Positions 1 to 5,234 are shown, counted from the stretch's first letter. The stretch: 5,234 bases of DNA from Bacillota bacterium (GCA_012800215.1 JAAZJT010000024.1:1-5234), one strand, 5' to 3'. Notes: a model not told the origin generated them from the letters alone. Numbers and translations: made by a program.

Positions 1-51
1 ACCCCGGAGGAGCTCTTCGAAGAGGAACTCGATTTAATCTATGCTCTTTAA
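1..51 (+). CDS. C-terminal end of an unidentified rightward gene (partial)
   Basis: Frame 1 is open from the first base to a TAA at 49-51 and reads TPEELFEEELDLIYAL, a strongly acidic, helix-compatible tail typical of a protein C-terminus. The start lies outside the window and 16 residues are too few to name a family. Frame 3 also stays open to about position 110, but its Cys/Ser/Thr-rich translation looks less like a real protein. If the call is right, this gene converges on the Nudix gene and shares the terminator hairpin at 196-227. The perfect 12-bp palindrome CTCTTCGAAGAG at 13-24 lies inside these codons (encoding L-F-E-E) and is probably incidental. Confidence 0.45.
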   Translation, partial: TPEELFEEELDLIYAL

Positions 52-195
52 CAACAGAGATTGGTCAAGGTACGGAGAATAGTTCAACTTGTTATTGCAA
101 TTCAGGTTAATAAAAAATAATTAAAGCAGCTACAAATAATTTAGAAAAATGAATGAGGTAAGAATCTAAAATTTTTGGTATGGTTAAAATGAAGA
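52..195. other. AT-rich intergenic gap, no recognisable feature
   Basis: This gap lies between the stop at 49-51 and the terminator hairpin. It is AT-rich, and I see no ORF with an SD, no strong inverted repeat and no convincing promoter. The longest ATG-initiated frame I noticed (149-169) has only six codons. If the 1-51 gene is real, its transcript has a 3' untranslated region of roughly 145 nt before the hairpin. Confidence 0.5.
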
Positions 196-227
196 AATCG
201 CAACCCGGTTGAGTTGCGATTATTTTT
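196..227. terminator. Probable bidirectional intrinsic terminator between convergent genes
   Basis: A perfect 9-bp inverted repeat, AATCGCAAC (196-204) and GTTGCGATT (213-221), encloses an 8-nt loop. On the plus strand it is followed by a T-rich tract (TTATTTTT, 220-227), as in a Rho-independent terminator. On the minus strand the stem is followed by a weaker T-rich tract (the complement of the A-rich 184-195). It lies 18 bp beyond the stop codon of the leftward Nudix gene, so it is well placed to end that transcript and also the rightward gene ending at 51. Confidence 0.75.
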
Positions 228-238
228 AAGCAGTACTA

Positions 239-655
239 TTACATAGATGATGCTGTTATTTGCTGATGTAAAATAGTCAGAGCTTCTACATTGTTCTTCC
301 AGTAGAGCATTTCAGAAGCTTCTTGAAAGTTTACCCACTTAAAGGTGGTATGCTCATAAGAAAGTATAACTTCTGGCTTATTCTTAACTTCAATTGCTAA
401 AACAGAGATGGTACATTTTTTTCCATTCATATCAAAAAAGTAATGGTGTGCAGGATCAAATACTTTTTCGTAATCTTTAATACCTGTTTCCTCGTGAAAC
501 TCTCGCAAAGCGGCTTCAAGGTTTGTTTCCGGCCCTTCAATAAAACCAGTTACCGGCTGCCAATAGCCCCCTAGAGCAGCGTTGCGCTTTAATAATAAAT
601 ATTCTGGTTCATCGTTTTGCCAGCTGTATACTATGGCCATGATGCAGCGGATCAT
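239..655 (-). CDS. Nudix hydrolase, NudB-like (nucleoside or dihydroneopterin triphosphate pyrophosphohydrolase)
   Basis: This 138-residue protein is a single Nudix domain of normal length. The full Nudix box GX5EX7REUXEEXGU is intact at residues 37-59: G37, E43, then R51-E52 and E55-E56, which coordinate the catalytic Mg2+, then G58-I59. Such enzymes cleave a nucleoside diphosphate linked to another moiety, usually releasing pyrophosphate or a monophosphate, in the cytosol. The segment before the box (LLLKRN..YWQPVTG, about 20-37) and the C-terminal EHTTFKWV and W119-K-N-N pattern (101-122) recall Escherichia coli NudB, which removes pyrophosphate from dihydroneopterin triphosphate in folate synthesis and also acts on dATP. 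Substrate cannot be fixed from sequence, so NudB-like is inference. The ATG at 655 is preferred because AAGGAGT lies 8 nt upstream (664-670); an internal ATG at residue 6 has no SD. The gene appears monocistronic, with its own promoter and terminator. Confidence 0.93.
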   Translation of the reverse strand: MIRCIMAIVYSWQNDEPEYLLLKRNAALGGYWQPVTGFIEGPETNLEAALREFHEETGIKDYEKVFDPAHHYFFDMNGKKCTISVLAIEVKNKPEVILSYEHTTFKWVNFQEASEMLYWKNNVEALTILHQQITASSM

Positions 656-676
656 GAAAGATCACTCCTTAGTCTT

Positions 677-705
677 ACTATACATTTTAAATGAAACAGT
701 GACAA
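677..705 (-). promoter_or_regulatory. Sigma-A-type promoter of the Nudix gene
   Basis: Read on the minus strand, a -35 box TTGTCA (705-700, 5 of 6 matches to TTGACA) is separated by exactly 17 bp from a -10 box TATAGT (682-677, 5 of 6 matches to TATAAT). Transcription would begin near 670, right at the SD sequence AAGGAGT (670-664). That gives a very short leader of about 15 nt and leaves no room for leader-based control. Confidence 0.75.
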
Positions 706-833
706 GGCTGTTCTGCATAGTGTATGAGCAAACTATAATAATGTTACTACTTAATAAAAAATATTAAATATCGCCGCCATGCTGCCTGTAAGTATGGTAC
801 TAGATGCAGAAATGAAGGTACTGTCGCCTTTTA
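706..833. other. Core of the divergent intergenic region
   Basis: This stretch lies between the two outward-facing promoters. It contains an AT-rich block (about 731-770) and then a more GC-rich block (about 772-846) bounded by GCCGCC (773-778) and GGCGGC (841-846). A GGTACT hexamer occurs twice (796-801 and 817-822), 21 bp apart, or two helical turns. A 25-codon frame (779-856) lacks an SD and runs through the downstream promoter. A TATAAT at 734-739 has no good -35 partner. I see no defined gene or riboswitch here. Confidence 0.4.
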
Positions 834-862
834 TGGACACGGCGGCAGTAGTATAGTATAAT
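834..862 (+). promoter_or_regulatory. Strong sigma-A-type promoter of the MetE-like gene
   Basis: A -35 box TGGACA (834-839, 5 of 6 matches) is followed after exactly 17 bp by a perfect -10 box TATAAT (857-862). Transcription would start near 869, giving a leader of about 70 nt before the start codon at 941. A 6-bp dyad, ATAATA-TTGC-TATTAT (858-873), overlaps the -10 box and the start point. It could be an operator, but it is so AT-rich that chance is a fair explanation. Confidence 0.8.
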
Positions 863-907
863 ATTGCTATTATTTTCCGCCAAATTAATAACCAAAAAAT
901 AAATGCA

Positions 908-932
908 AAGCTGTTTTACAATAAAACAGTTT
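908..932 (+). promoter_or_regulatory. Leader hairpin next to the MetE-like start codon
   Basis: CTGTTTTA (911-918) and TAAAACAG (922-929) form a perfect 8-bp stem with a 3-nt loop CAA. One G-U and two A-U pairs extend it to 11 bp (908-932). No T-run follows, so it is not a standard terminator. It ends 8 nt before the ATG at 941, where an SD would normally be, and the remaining AAGAATGG is a poor SD. The hairpin therefore sits where it could affect ribosome access. It matches no riboswitch class I recognise; T-box and SAM-I signatures were looked for and not seen. Confidence 0.5.
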
Positions 933-940
933 AAGAATGG

Positions 941-2014
941 ATGAGTCAAAAAATGATGAAAAAAATAGCAGGGTTAGCCACAGGCATCGGCAGTTTTCCT
1001 ACCCACACAGCTGAAACGGCACTGGAGCTAATTTTTAGTCATGTGCCCGAAATACCACATTGGCCGCAATTACCGGCTAAAGGTAGCAAAGAGGGTTTAG
1101 TACGGCAATATCTAAATCCGCTTTTAGAATACGGTTTAGTAGCAGAAGGCTCGAGGCGGGCACCTTTTTTTGTTACCGAAGCAGATGAATGGCTGGAGCT
1201 CCTGACGGCTTTTTTCAGCACAGTACTAGAGAACAATAGTTTGGAAGCAATTGAAAGTTTTGGTTTCCCTCAGGATGTGGCCAGTGGTTTTTATGCATTT
1301 TTAAAGTATTTACAGGAGTTTGACTATAGATCTGTGCGCTGCCTTAAAGGACAAATCACAGGACCGCTGACGACAGGTATTGTAGTAACAGATGAAAAAA
1401 TGCAGCCTTCTTTTTATCACAATCATTTACGTGAGATTATTGTGCGCAGCCTGGGTATGCAAATTCGCTGGCAAGCACGAACTCTGCAGCAATTTGGTTT
1501 GCCTGTTATCTTATTTTTGGATGAACCGGGCCTTTATGGTTACGGGCAGGCTTCATTTATCGGACTGTCAAAACAGGCGATCCAGCATAGTTTACAAACT
1601 CTAATAGAGATTGCTCATGAAGAGGGTATTATTATAGGAATTCATGCCTGTGCCGGAGTAGATTGGTCACTACTTTTTGAGCTGCCATTTGATATTATTA
1701 ATATTGATATGTATAATTACTTTACTTCTCTATTACCTTATGTGGAGGAGTGTAATGAGTTTTTGAACAGAGGAGGATATTTAGCGTGGGGGTTAGTCCC
1801 CACATCTGCAGAAGTAGAAAAGGAAACTGTATCCTCTCTTTTAACACGTCTAAATACCGGGCAAGAAAGACTTGCTGCAAGGGGTGTTAATTACAATGCA
1901 CTGCGCAAGCAATTGCTTTTTACACCTAGCTGTGGTACCGGCACTTTAACGCTGGAACAAACAACAGCCGTATACAGGCTGCTTCAGCAGATCAAGGAAG
2001 AATACCAACCATAA
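941..2014 (+). CDS. Core MetE/UROD-like methyltransferase (cobalamin-independent methionine synthase II family)
   Basis: This 357-residue protein equals the catalytic C-terminal barrel of cobalamin-independent methionine synthase MetE (about 750 residues) without the N-terminal half, so it resembles the short 'core MetE' and uroporphyrinogen decarboxylase-like proteins. Visible family marks in order are GIGSFP (15-20), KGQITGP (136-142), LDEP (193-196), H235-A-C237, WGLVPTS (283-289) and TPSCGTGTL (328-336). By analogy with MetE, H235, C237 and C331 should bind the Zn2+ that activates a thiol substrate for methylation. The fourth ligand, Glu665 in E. coli MetE, aligns by spacing with D256 (NID256). 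The methyl donor and acceptor are not predictable; folate, a corrinoid protein or another thiol system are all possible. The start is uncertain: the ATG at 941 gives MSQKMMKK, but ATGs at 953 and 956 are also possible and none has a good SD. The gene has its own promoter and terminator, so it is probably monocistronic. Confidence 0.88.
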   Translation: MSQKMMKKIAGLATGIGSFPTHTAETALELIFSHVPEIPHWPQLPAKGSKEGLVRQYLNPLLEYGLVAEGSRRAPFFVTEADEWLELLTAFFSTVLENNSLEAIESFGFPQDVASGFYAFLKYLQEFDYRSVRCLKGQITGPLTTGIVVTDEKMQPSFYHNHLREIIVRSLGMQIRWQARTLQQFGLPVILFLDEPGLYGYGQASFIGLSKQAIQHSLQTLIEIAHEEGIIIGIHACAGVDWSLLFELPFDIINIDMYNYFTSLLPYVEECNEFLNRGGYLAWGLVPTSAEVEKETVSSLLTRLNTGQERLAARGVNYNALRKQLLFTPSCGTGTLTLEQTTAVYRLLQQIKEEYQP

Positions 2015-2033
2015 AGGCATATACTTAGTGTAT

Positions 2034-2065
2034 GATTTCCCCACAGGAGGGAAATTCTTTCTTTT
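2034..2065 (+). terminator. Intrinsic terminator after the MetE-like gene
   Basis: ATTTCCC (2035-2041) pairs perfectly with GGGAAAT (2049-2055) around a 7-nt loop, and a G-U pair (2034 with 2056) extends the stem. The T-rich tract TTCTTTCTTTT (2055-2065) follows at once. It begins 20 nt after the stop codon and should separate this transcript from the peptidase cluster. A second copy of GAGGGAAAT (2080-2088) could compete for the left arm of the stem. Confidence 0.7.
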
Positions 2066-2126
2066 AGGCAAGGTTAATAGAGGGAAATGCTGGCCAGTGT
2101 GGAATTAAAAACAAGTATCACTTTTT

Positions 2127-2134
2127 AGGGGGGT
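2127..2134 (+). promoter_or_regulatory. Ribosome binding site that decides the first M42 start
   Basis: AGGGGGGT matches the SD consensus AGGAGGT except for a G in place of the A, which can form a G-U wobble with the anti-SD. It lies 5 nt (counting from the last G) before the ATG at 2139 but only 2 nt before the in-frame GTG at 2136. The ATG is therefore the likelier start. I see no convincing promoter between the terminator and this site; a TGGCCA (2091-2096) and TATCAC (2116-2121) pair is weak and has a 19-bp spacer. Confidence 0.75.
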
Positions 2135-2138
2135 CGTG

Positions 2139-3194
2139 ATGGATAACGTTAAGGAGTTTTTAAGAGAAATTTGCGAGGCTCCTGGCGTTTCTGGCTATGA
2201 ACAGCCGGTAGCGCAGTTAATCAAAGAATACATGTCAAGCTATGCAGATGAAACACGCCAGGACCGCTTGGGCAATTTAATTTTTTTAAAAAAGGGAAGC
2301 GGAGAGGATAGGCCGCGAATCCTTTTGGCTGCCCATATGGATGAAATTGGGTTTATGATTACCAAAATTGAAAAAAACGGATTTTTACGTTTTTCAGCCG
2401 TGGGAGGTATTGACCCACGTACTATAATAGGCCAGGAAATAATTTTATATGGCAAAGAAATATTGCCGGGTGTTATTGGTGCTAAACCGCCACATATCAT
2501 TAATGAAGAAGAGCGTGGAAAAGCATATGAAATGGAAGACCTTTTCATTGATTTGGCATTACCGGAGGAACGCGTAAGAAAATTAGTTTCTGTTGGTGAT
2601 ATAGCCATTATACGCCGCGAAGTGCTTGACTTAGCAGGATCATCCCTCAGCGGAAAAGCTATGGATGACAGAGCAGGTGTAGCAGTACTGTTGGTTTGTT
2701 TAAAAGAATTACAAAAGCTGCATCACAGAGCAGATGTTTATGCCGTTGCTACAGTACAGGAAGAAGTAGGAGTACGTGGTGCCACCACAGCAACCTATGG
2801 TATTGTTCCTGATTTAGGGATTGCGGTGGATGTAACACATGGTGAAATGCCCGGCGTTCCGGAACATGAAACCTGCCGTTTAAGCAAGGGGCCAGCTATT
2901 ACCATTGGCCCTAATATTCATCCTCGGATGGGAGAAGAACTGATTAATATAGCCAAGGAATATGGGATTCCTTATCAAATTGAAACTGCAGCCGGGCCAA
3001 CGGGGACAGATGCCCGCGCAATCCAGGTGACACGTGGCGGCATTCCTGCCGGTCTGGTTTCCATCCCTTTGCGTTATATGCACACTTCGGTGGAGTTGCT
3101 GGATATGGAGGATGTAAAACTCTCGGGACGTTTGCTGGCGTATTTTATCAGCACTGTTGATCGGGCATTCGTGGAGGGATTAGTATGTTGTTAA
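2139..3194 (+). CDS. M42 family metallo-aminopeptidase, first of three paralogues
   Basis: Counting from the ATG at 2139, the product has 351 residues, the usual M42 length. M42 enzymes (FrvX/CelM/TET group) are cytosolic dinuclear metal aminopeptidases that trim short peptides, often as 12-subunit tetrahedral particles. The expected centre is complete: H66 in AAHMDE with D68, the bridging D176 in MDDRAG, general base E208 and metal ligand E209 in VQEEVG, D231 in DVTHG, and H315 in RYMHT. The GAKPPH motif (114-119) marks the inserted dimerisation domain, roughly residues 75-160. No signal peptide or membrane segment is seen. This copy has the GPTGTDA form (286-292) of the late glycine-rich motif, unlike the other two. 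Older annotations call such proteins endoglucanase M; no glycosidase domain is visible. The last codons, TGT TGT TAA, overlap the next gene by 10 bp, so the terminal Cys-Cys may simply result from that overlap. Confidence 0.95.
   Translation: MDNVKEFLREICEAPGVSGYEQPVAQLIKEYMSSYADETRQDRLGNLIFLKKGSGEDRPRILLAAHMDEIGFMITKIEKNGFLRFSAVGGIDPRTIIGQEIILYGKEILPGVIGAKPPHIINEEERGKAYEMEDLFIDLALPEERVRKLVSVGDIAIIRREVLDLAGSSLSGKAMDDRAGVAVLLVCLKELQKLHHRADVYAVATVQEEVGVRGATTATYGIVPDLGIAVDVTHGEMPGVPEHETCRLSKGPAITIGPNIHPRMGEELINIAKEYGIPYQIETAAGPTGTDARAIQVTRGGIPAGLVSIPLRYMHTSVELLDMEDVKLSGRLLAYFISTVDRAFVEGLVCC
3173..3178 (+). promoter_or_regulatory. Ribosome binding site of the second M42 gene, inside the first
   Basis: GGAGGG lies 6 nt before the ATG at 3185 and inside the last codons of the preceding gene. 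The SD is strong and the genes overlap by 10 bp, so ribosomes finishing the first gene can restart on the second. This supports both the chosen ATG and translational coupling. Confidence 0.8.
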
Positions 3195-4219
3195 AAAAAC
3201 TAACAGAGGCATTTGGTGTATCCGGCGATGAATCTAATGTGCGCCATATTTTACGTGCTGATTTAGAAAATCATGTTGAGGAAATCACCACAGACACCAT
3301 TGGTAATTTATACGTAAAAAAAGGTATAGGCAAAAAACCCCGTGTCATGCTGGCAGCACATATGGATGAAGTAGGATTAATGGTTGTGGGGTATGAAAAA
3401 AGCGGCCTTCTAAAAATAACTAAGGTTGGCGGTATTGATGACCGTGTTTTAGTATCAAAACCGGTTGTCGTGGGAAATGATCATGTGCCGGGAGTGATTG
3501 GGGCTAAAGCAATTCATTTACAAAAGCCCACAGAACGCAAAAAGCCCATTGAAATAAATAATTTGTATATTGATATTGGCGTACACAGTCAAGAAGAGGC
3601 AGAAAAGCTTGTTAAAATTGGTGATTATGTAGCTTTTAACAGTAAAACACGTGAAATAGGAGATAACTGTCTGTTAGGTAAAGCCTTTGATGATCGCGCT
3701 GGCTGTGCCGTGGTATGTGAATTAATGAAGGAAGATTTTAATCTCGAGTTAACGGGTGTTTTTACTGTGCAGGAGGAAGTGGGACTGCGCGGAGCCGGTG
3801 TTGCCGCTTTTAATGTTCACCCTGAAGTGGCATTGGTTTTTGAAACTACCTCAGCTTCGGATGTGGCTGGTACCAAAGAAGCAGGGCATGTTACTCAGTT
3901 AGGCAAAGGACCGGCCATCACCTTTATGGATTCTTCTTTTATTACACCACAGTACATGATAGATTTGGCAGTTACAACAGCAGAAAAATTAGGTATTCCT
4001 TATCAATTCAGACGTCTGACCACTGCCGGCACAGATGCCGGAAAAATATCTCAGACGCATGAAGGCATACCCAGTATTGTCATCTCTGTTCCCTGCCGTT
4101 ATATTCATTCCCCGGCTTCGTTAATTAATTTGGAAGACTATTATAATACAATCCGCTTGGCAAAAGGAATTTTAAAAGCCATAGCTGAAGGAGGCCTGCA
4201 GAGTGAAGGAATTGCTTAA
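3185..4219 (+). CDS. M42 family metallopeptidase, second paralogue, with Glu at the Asp metal-ligand position
   Basis: This 344-residue protein is a full-length M42 peptidase. Metal and catalytic residues visible are H59 and D61 in AAHMDE, D169 in FDDRAG, E197-E198 in VQEEVG, and H308 in RYIHS. The residue that is Asp in both sister proteins is E220 here (VFETTSASD), exactly 22 residues after E198 as in the other two, so it looks like a true substitution and not a misalignment. In related clan MH families an Asp or Glu at this ligand is associated with aminopeptidase or carboxypeptidase activity respectively; whether that holds in M42 is uncertain. The domain 2 motif is GAKAIH (106-111), degenerate against GAKPPH. 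The protein is predicted cytosolic. Its 3' end overlaps the next gene by 17 bp. The activity is probably aminopeptidase with a different side-chain preference from its neighbours, but the substrate is unknown. Confidence 0.95.
   Translation: MLLKKLTEAFGVSGDESNVRHILRADLENHVEEITTDTIGNLYVKKGIGKKPRVMLAAHMDEVGLMVVGYEKSGLLKITKVGGIDDRVLVSKPVVVGNDHVPGVIGAKAIHLQKPTERKKPIEINNLYIDIGVHSQEEAEKLVKIGDYVAFNSKTREIGDNCLLGKAFDDRAGCAVVCELMKEDFNLELTGVFTVQEEVGLRGAGVAAFNVHPEVALVFETTSASDVAGTKEAGHVTQLGKGPAITFMDSSFITPQYMIDLAVTTAEKLGIPYQFRRLTTAGTDAGKISQTHEGIPSIVISVPCRYIHSPASLINLEDYYNTIRLAKGILKAIAEGGLQSEGIA
4188..4194 (+). promoter_or_regulatory. Ribosome binding site selecting a GTG start for the third M42 gene
   Basis: AAGGAGG is an ideal SD lying 8 nt before the GTG at 4203, inside the end of the second peptidase gene. 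Translation from the GTG reads MKELLKRLSETYGPSG, which matches the usual M42 N-terminus (helix, then a G-x-S-G turn) and aligns with the starts of both sisters. The GTG start is therefore well supported. Confidence 0.85.
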
Positions 4220-5213
4220 AAGGTTAAGTGAAACATATGGACCATCAGGGCGCGAAGAAAAAATAGCCGCTGTCATTCAGGAAGAGCTGCAAGACTATGT
4301 AGATGAAATGTTTACCGATAGGATGGGTAATTTGTATGCCATTAAAAAAGGTTCAGGAACTAAAGTGATGGTAGCCGCCCATATGGATGAAATAGGCGTA
4401 ATAGTTACCTATATTGATGAAAATGGCTTTCTGCGTTTTAGCAATATTGGCGGGGTTTCACCATATATCATGTTAGGGCAGCGAGTTGTTTTTGCCAATG
4501 GTACTATTGGCACCATTGGCATGGAAAAATTAGATGACATTAAAAAATTGACTTTAGATAAACTCTATCTTGATATAGGGGCAAAAAATCGTGCAGAGGC
4601 TGCAAAACTGGTTAAAATAGGTGATATTGCTACATCAGAGCGCGAACTCGTAGTAGCCGGTAATAGAGTAATTGGCAAAGCCATGGACAACCGGGTTGGC
4701 TGTGCGGTACTAATTCAGGCTATGCGTGAACTTAGTGAATCGCCCAATGAAGTGTATGCTGTTTTCACCGTACAGGAAGAAGTGGGGCTAAGGGGTGCCC
4801 GTACCTCTAGTTACCGGATTAATCCTGAAATTGGCTTGGCAGTGGATGTAACGCTGGTGGGTGATACACCTGAAGCACCTACCATGAGTGTTGAACTTGG
4901 TAAAGGAGCTGCAATAAAAGTAAAAGATAATTCGGTAATTTGCCATCCGCGGGTAAAAGAACTATTAGCCGAATTGGCAGAAAAACATCAAATTCCCTAC
5001 CAGTTTGAGGTGCTGACAGCAGGCGGCACAGATGCCGGTGCCATTCATCTGACACGTGAAGGCATTCCTTCCGGCGTTATTTCGGTTCCCTGCCGCTACG
5101 TGCACACACCGGGTGAAATGGTGGATTTAGATGATGTGGAAAGCGCTGTGAAGTTACTTAAAACTTTTTTGACCGAGCCCATTGAGATGCAAAAAATATA
5201 TTCTTGTAGCTAA
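4203..5213 (+). CDS. M42 family metallo-aminopeptidase, third paralogue, with shortened domain 2
   Basis: This 336-residue M42 peptidase starts at GTG. Its centre is H60 and D62 in AAHMDE, D162 in MDNRVG, E192-E193 in VQEEVG, D215 in DVTLVGD, and H301 in RYVHT. The usual DDR is DNR here; only the second acidic residue is lost, and the bridging ligand is expected to be the first Asp. The stretch from the HMDE His to the bridging Asp is 102 residues, against 110 in both sisters, and GAKPPH is replaced by GMEKLD (106-111), so the dimerisation domain differs. Since domain 2 helps shape M42 assembly, this could alter partner choice; that is inference. The C-terminal tail after about residue 323 is polar and ends in SCS. 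The gene closes the visible cluster; only 21 bases follow the stop codon, with no terminator in view, so the operon may continue. Confidence 0.95.
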   Translation: MKELLKRLSETYGPSGREEKIAAVIQEELQDYVDEMFTDRMGNLYAIKKGSGTKVMVAAHMDEIGVIVTYIDENGFLRFSNIGGVSPYIMLGQRVVFANGTIGTIGMEKLDDIKKLTLDKLYLDIGAKNRAEAAKLVKIGDIATSERELVVAGNRVIGKAMDNRVGCAVLIQAMRELSESPNEVYAVFTVQEEVGLRGARTSSYRINPEIGLAVDVTLVGDTPEAPTMSVELGKGAAIKVKDNSVICHPRVKELLAELAEKHQIPYQFEVLTAGGTDAGAIHLTREGIPSGVISVPCRYVHTPGEMVDLDDVESAVKLLKTFLTEPIEMQKIYSCS

Positions 5214-5234
5214 TACGATAAATTATTTAAAAAC

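Noticed and set aside
13..24. Perfect 12-bp palindrome CTCTTCGAAGAG as an operator
   Set aside because: It lies within apparent coding sequence, encodes plausible residues, and has no promoter beside it.
711..739. Possible second rightward promoter (TTCTGC, 17 bp, TATAAT)
   Set aside because: The -10 box is perfect but the -35 match is poor, and AT-rich DNA yields such hexamers by chance; the promoter at 834-862 is far better.
582..767. 61-codon rightward frame across the Nudix start and its promoter
   Set aside because: It lies antisense to the Nudix N-terminus and runs through the well-formed Nudix promoter, and its translation is low-complexity with no family resemblance.
779..856. Possible 25-residue peptide (starts MLPVSMVLDAEM) in the divergent intergenic region
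   Set aside because: There is no SD before its ATG and the frame overlaps both boxes of the MetE-like promoter, so it is unlikely to be translated from that promoter.
870..940. SAM, T-box or cobalamin riboswitch in the MetE-like leader
   Set aside because: The leader of about 70 nt is too short, and none of the characteristic conserved boxes of these classes is visible; only the single hairpin at 908-932 is present.
1039..1236. 65-codon antisense frame inside the MetE-like gene
   Set aside because: It is a shadow of a strongly supported gene, with no SD or family features.
1392..1604. 70-codon frame overlapping the MetE-like gene in another phase
   Set aside because: The host gene carries clear motifs across this span, and the alternative translation has none.
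2136..2138. GTG start for the first M42 gene
   Set aside because: It is only 2 nt from the SD, whereas the adjacent ATG at 2139 has better spacing and is the preferred codon.
2240..2608. 122-codon antisense frame inside the first M42 gene
   Set aside because: The length is notable but the translation is rich in Ser, Ile, Pro and Lys with no domain pattern, and the sense strand encodes conserved M42 motifs throughout.
2880..3083. 67-codon antisense frame inside the first M42 gene
   Set aside because: It is a shadow of conserved M42 coding sequence with no independent support.

Overview
The window looks like ordinary chromosomal DNA from a low-GC, Gram-positive anaerobe, probably a clostridial-type Firmicute. 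The grounds are AT-rich intergenic DNA, strong Shine-Dalgarno (SD) sequences, sigma-A-type promoters, a short MetE-like protein, and a run of M42 metallopeptidases. The organism is inferred from style only; no rRNA or other taxonomic marker is present.

Layout. Positions 1-51 appear to be the last 16 codons of a rightward gene. An AT-rich gap follows, ending in a hairpin (196-227) that can serve as a terminator for this gene and for the convergent leftward Nudix hydrolase gene (239-655). The Nudix gene has its own promoter (677-705). A 285-bp divergent intergenic region separates it from a rightward gene (941-2014) for a 357-residue MetE/UROD-like methyltransferase. That gene has a very good promoter (834-862) and a leader hairpin (908-932) close to its start codon, where no clear SD exists. 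An intrinsic terminator follows it (2034-2065).

The second half (2139-5213) is a tight three-gene cluster of paralogous M42 aminopeptidases. The genes overlap by 10 and 17 bp, and each has a strong SD lying inside or just before the preceding gene's end, so they are almost certainly co-transcribed and translationally coupled. All three keep the dinuclear metal centre and the catalytic Glu, but they differ in informative ways. The second has Glu where the others have the Asp metal ligand. The third has DNR instead of DDR and a domain 2 that is about 8 residues shorter. M42 enzymes form large TET-type tetrahedral complexes, so the cluster may encode a set with complementary peptide specificities, or subunits of a mixed complex.

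The Nudix enzyme (NudB-like, possibly folate-linked) and the MetE-like methyltransferase could both belong to one-carbon metabolism, but only adjacency and family resemblance suggest this. No mobile element, CRISPR array, tRNA, rRNA or recognised riboswitch was seen. The most interesting points are the divergence within the M42 triplet, the unknown substrate of the MetE-like protein, and the hairpin-covered, SD-poor start of its gene.
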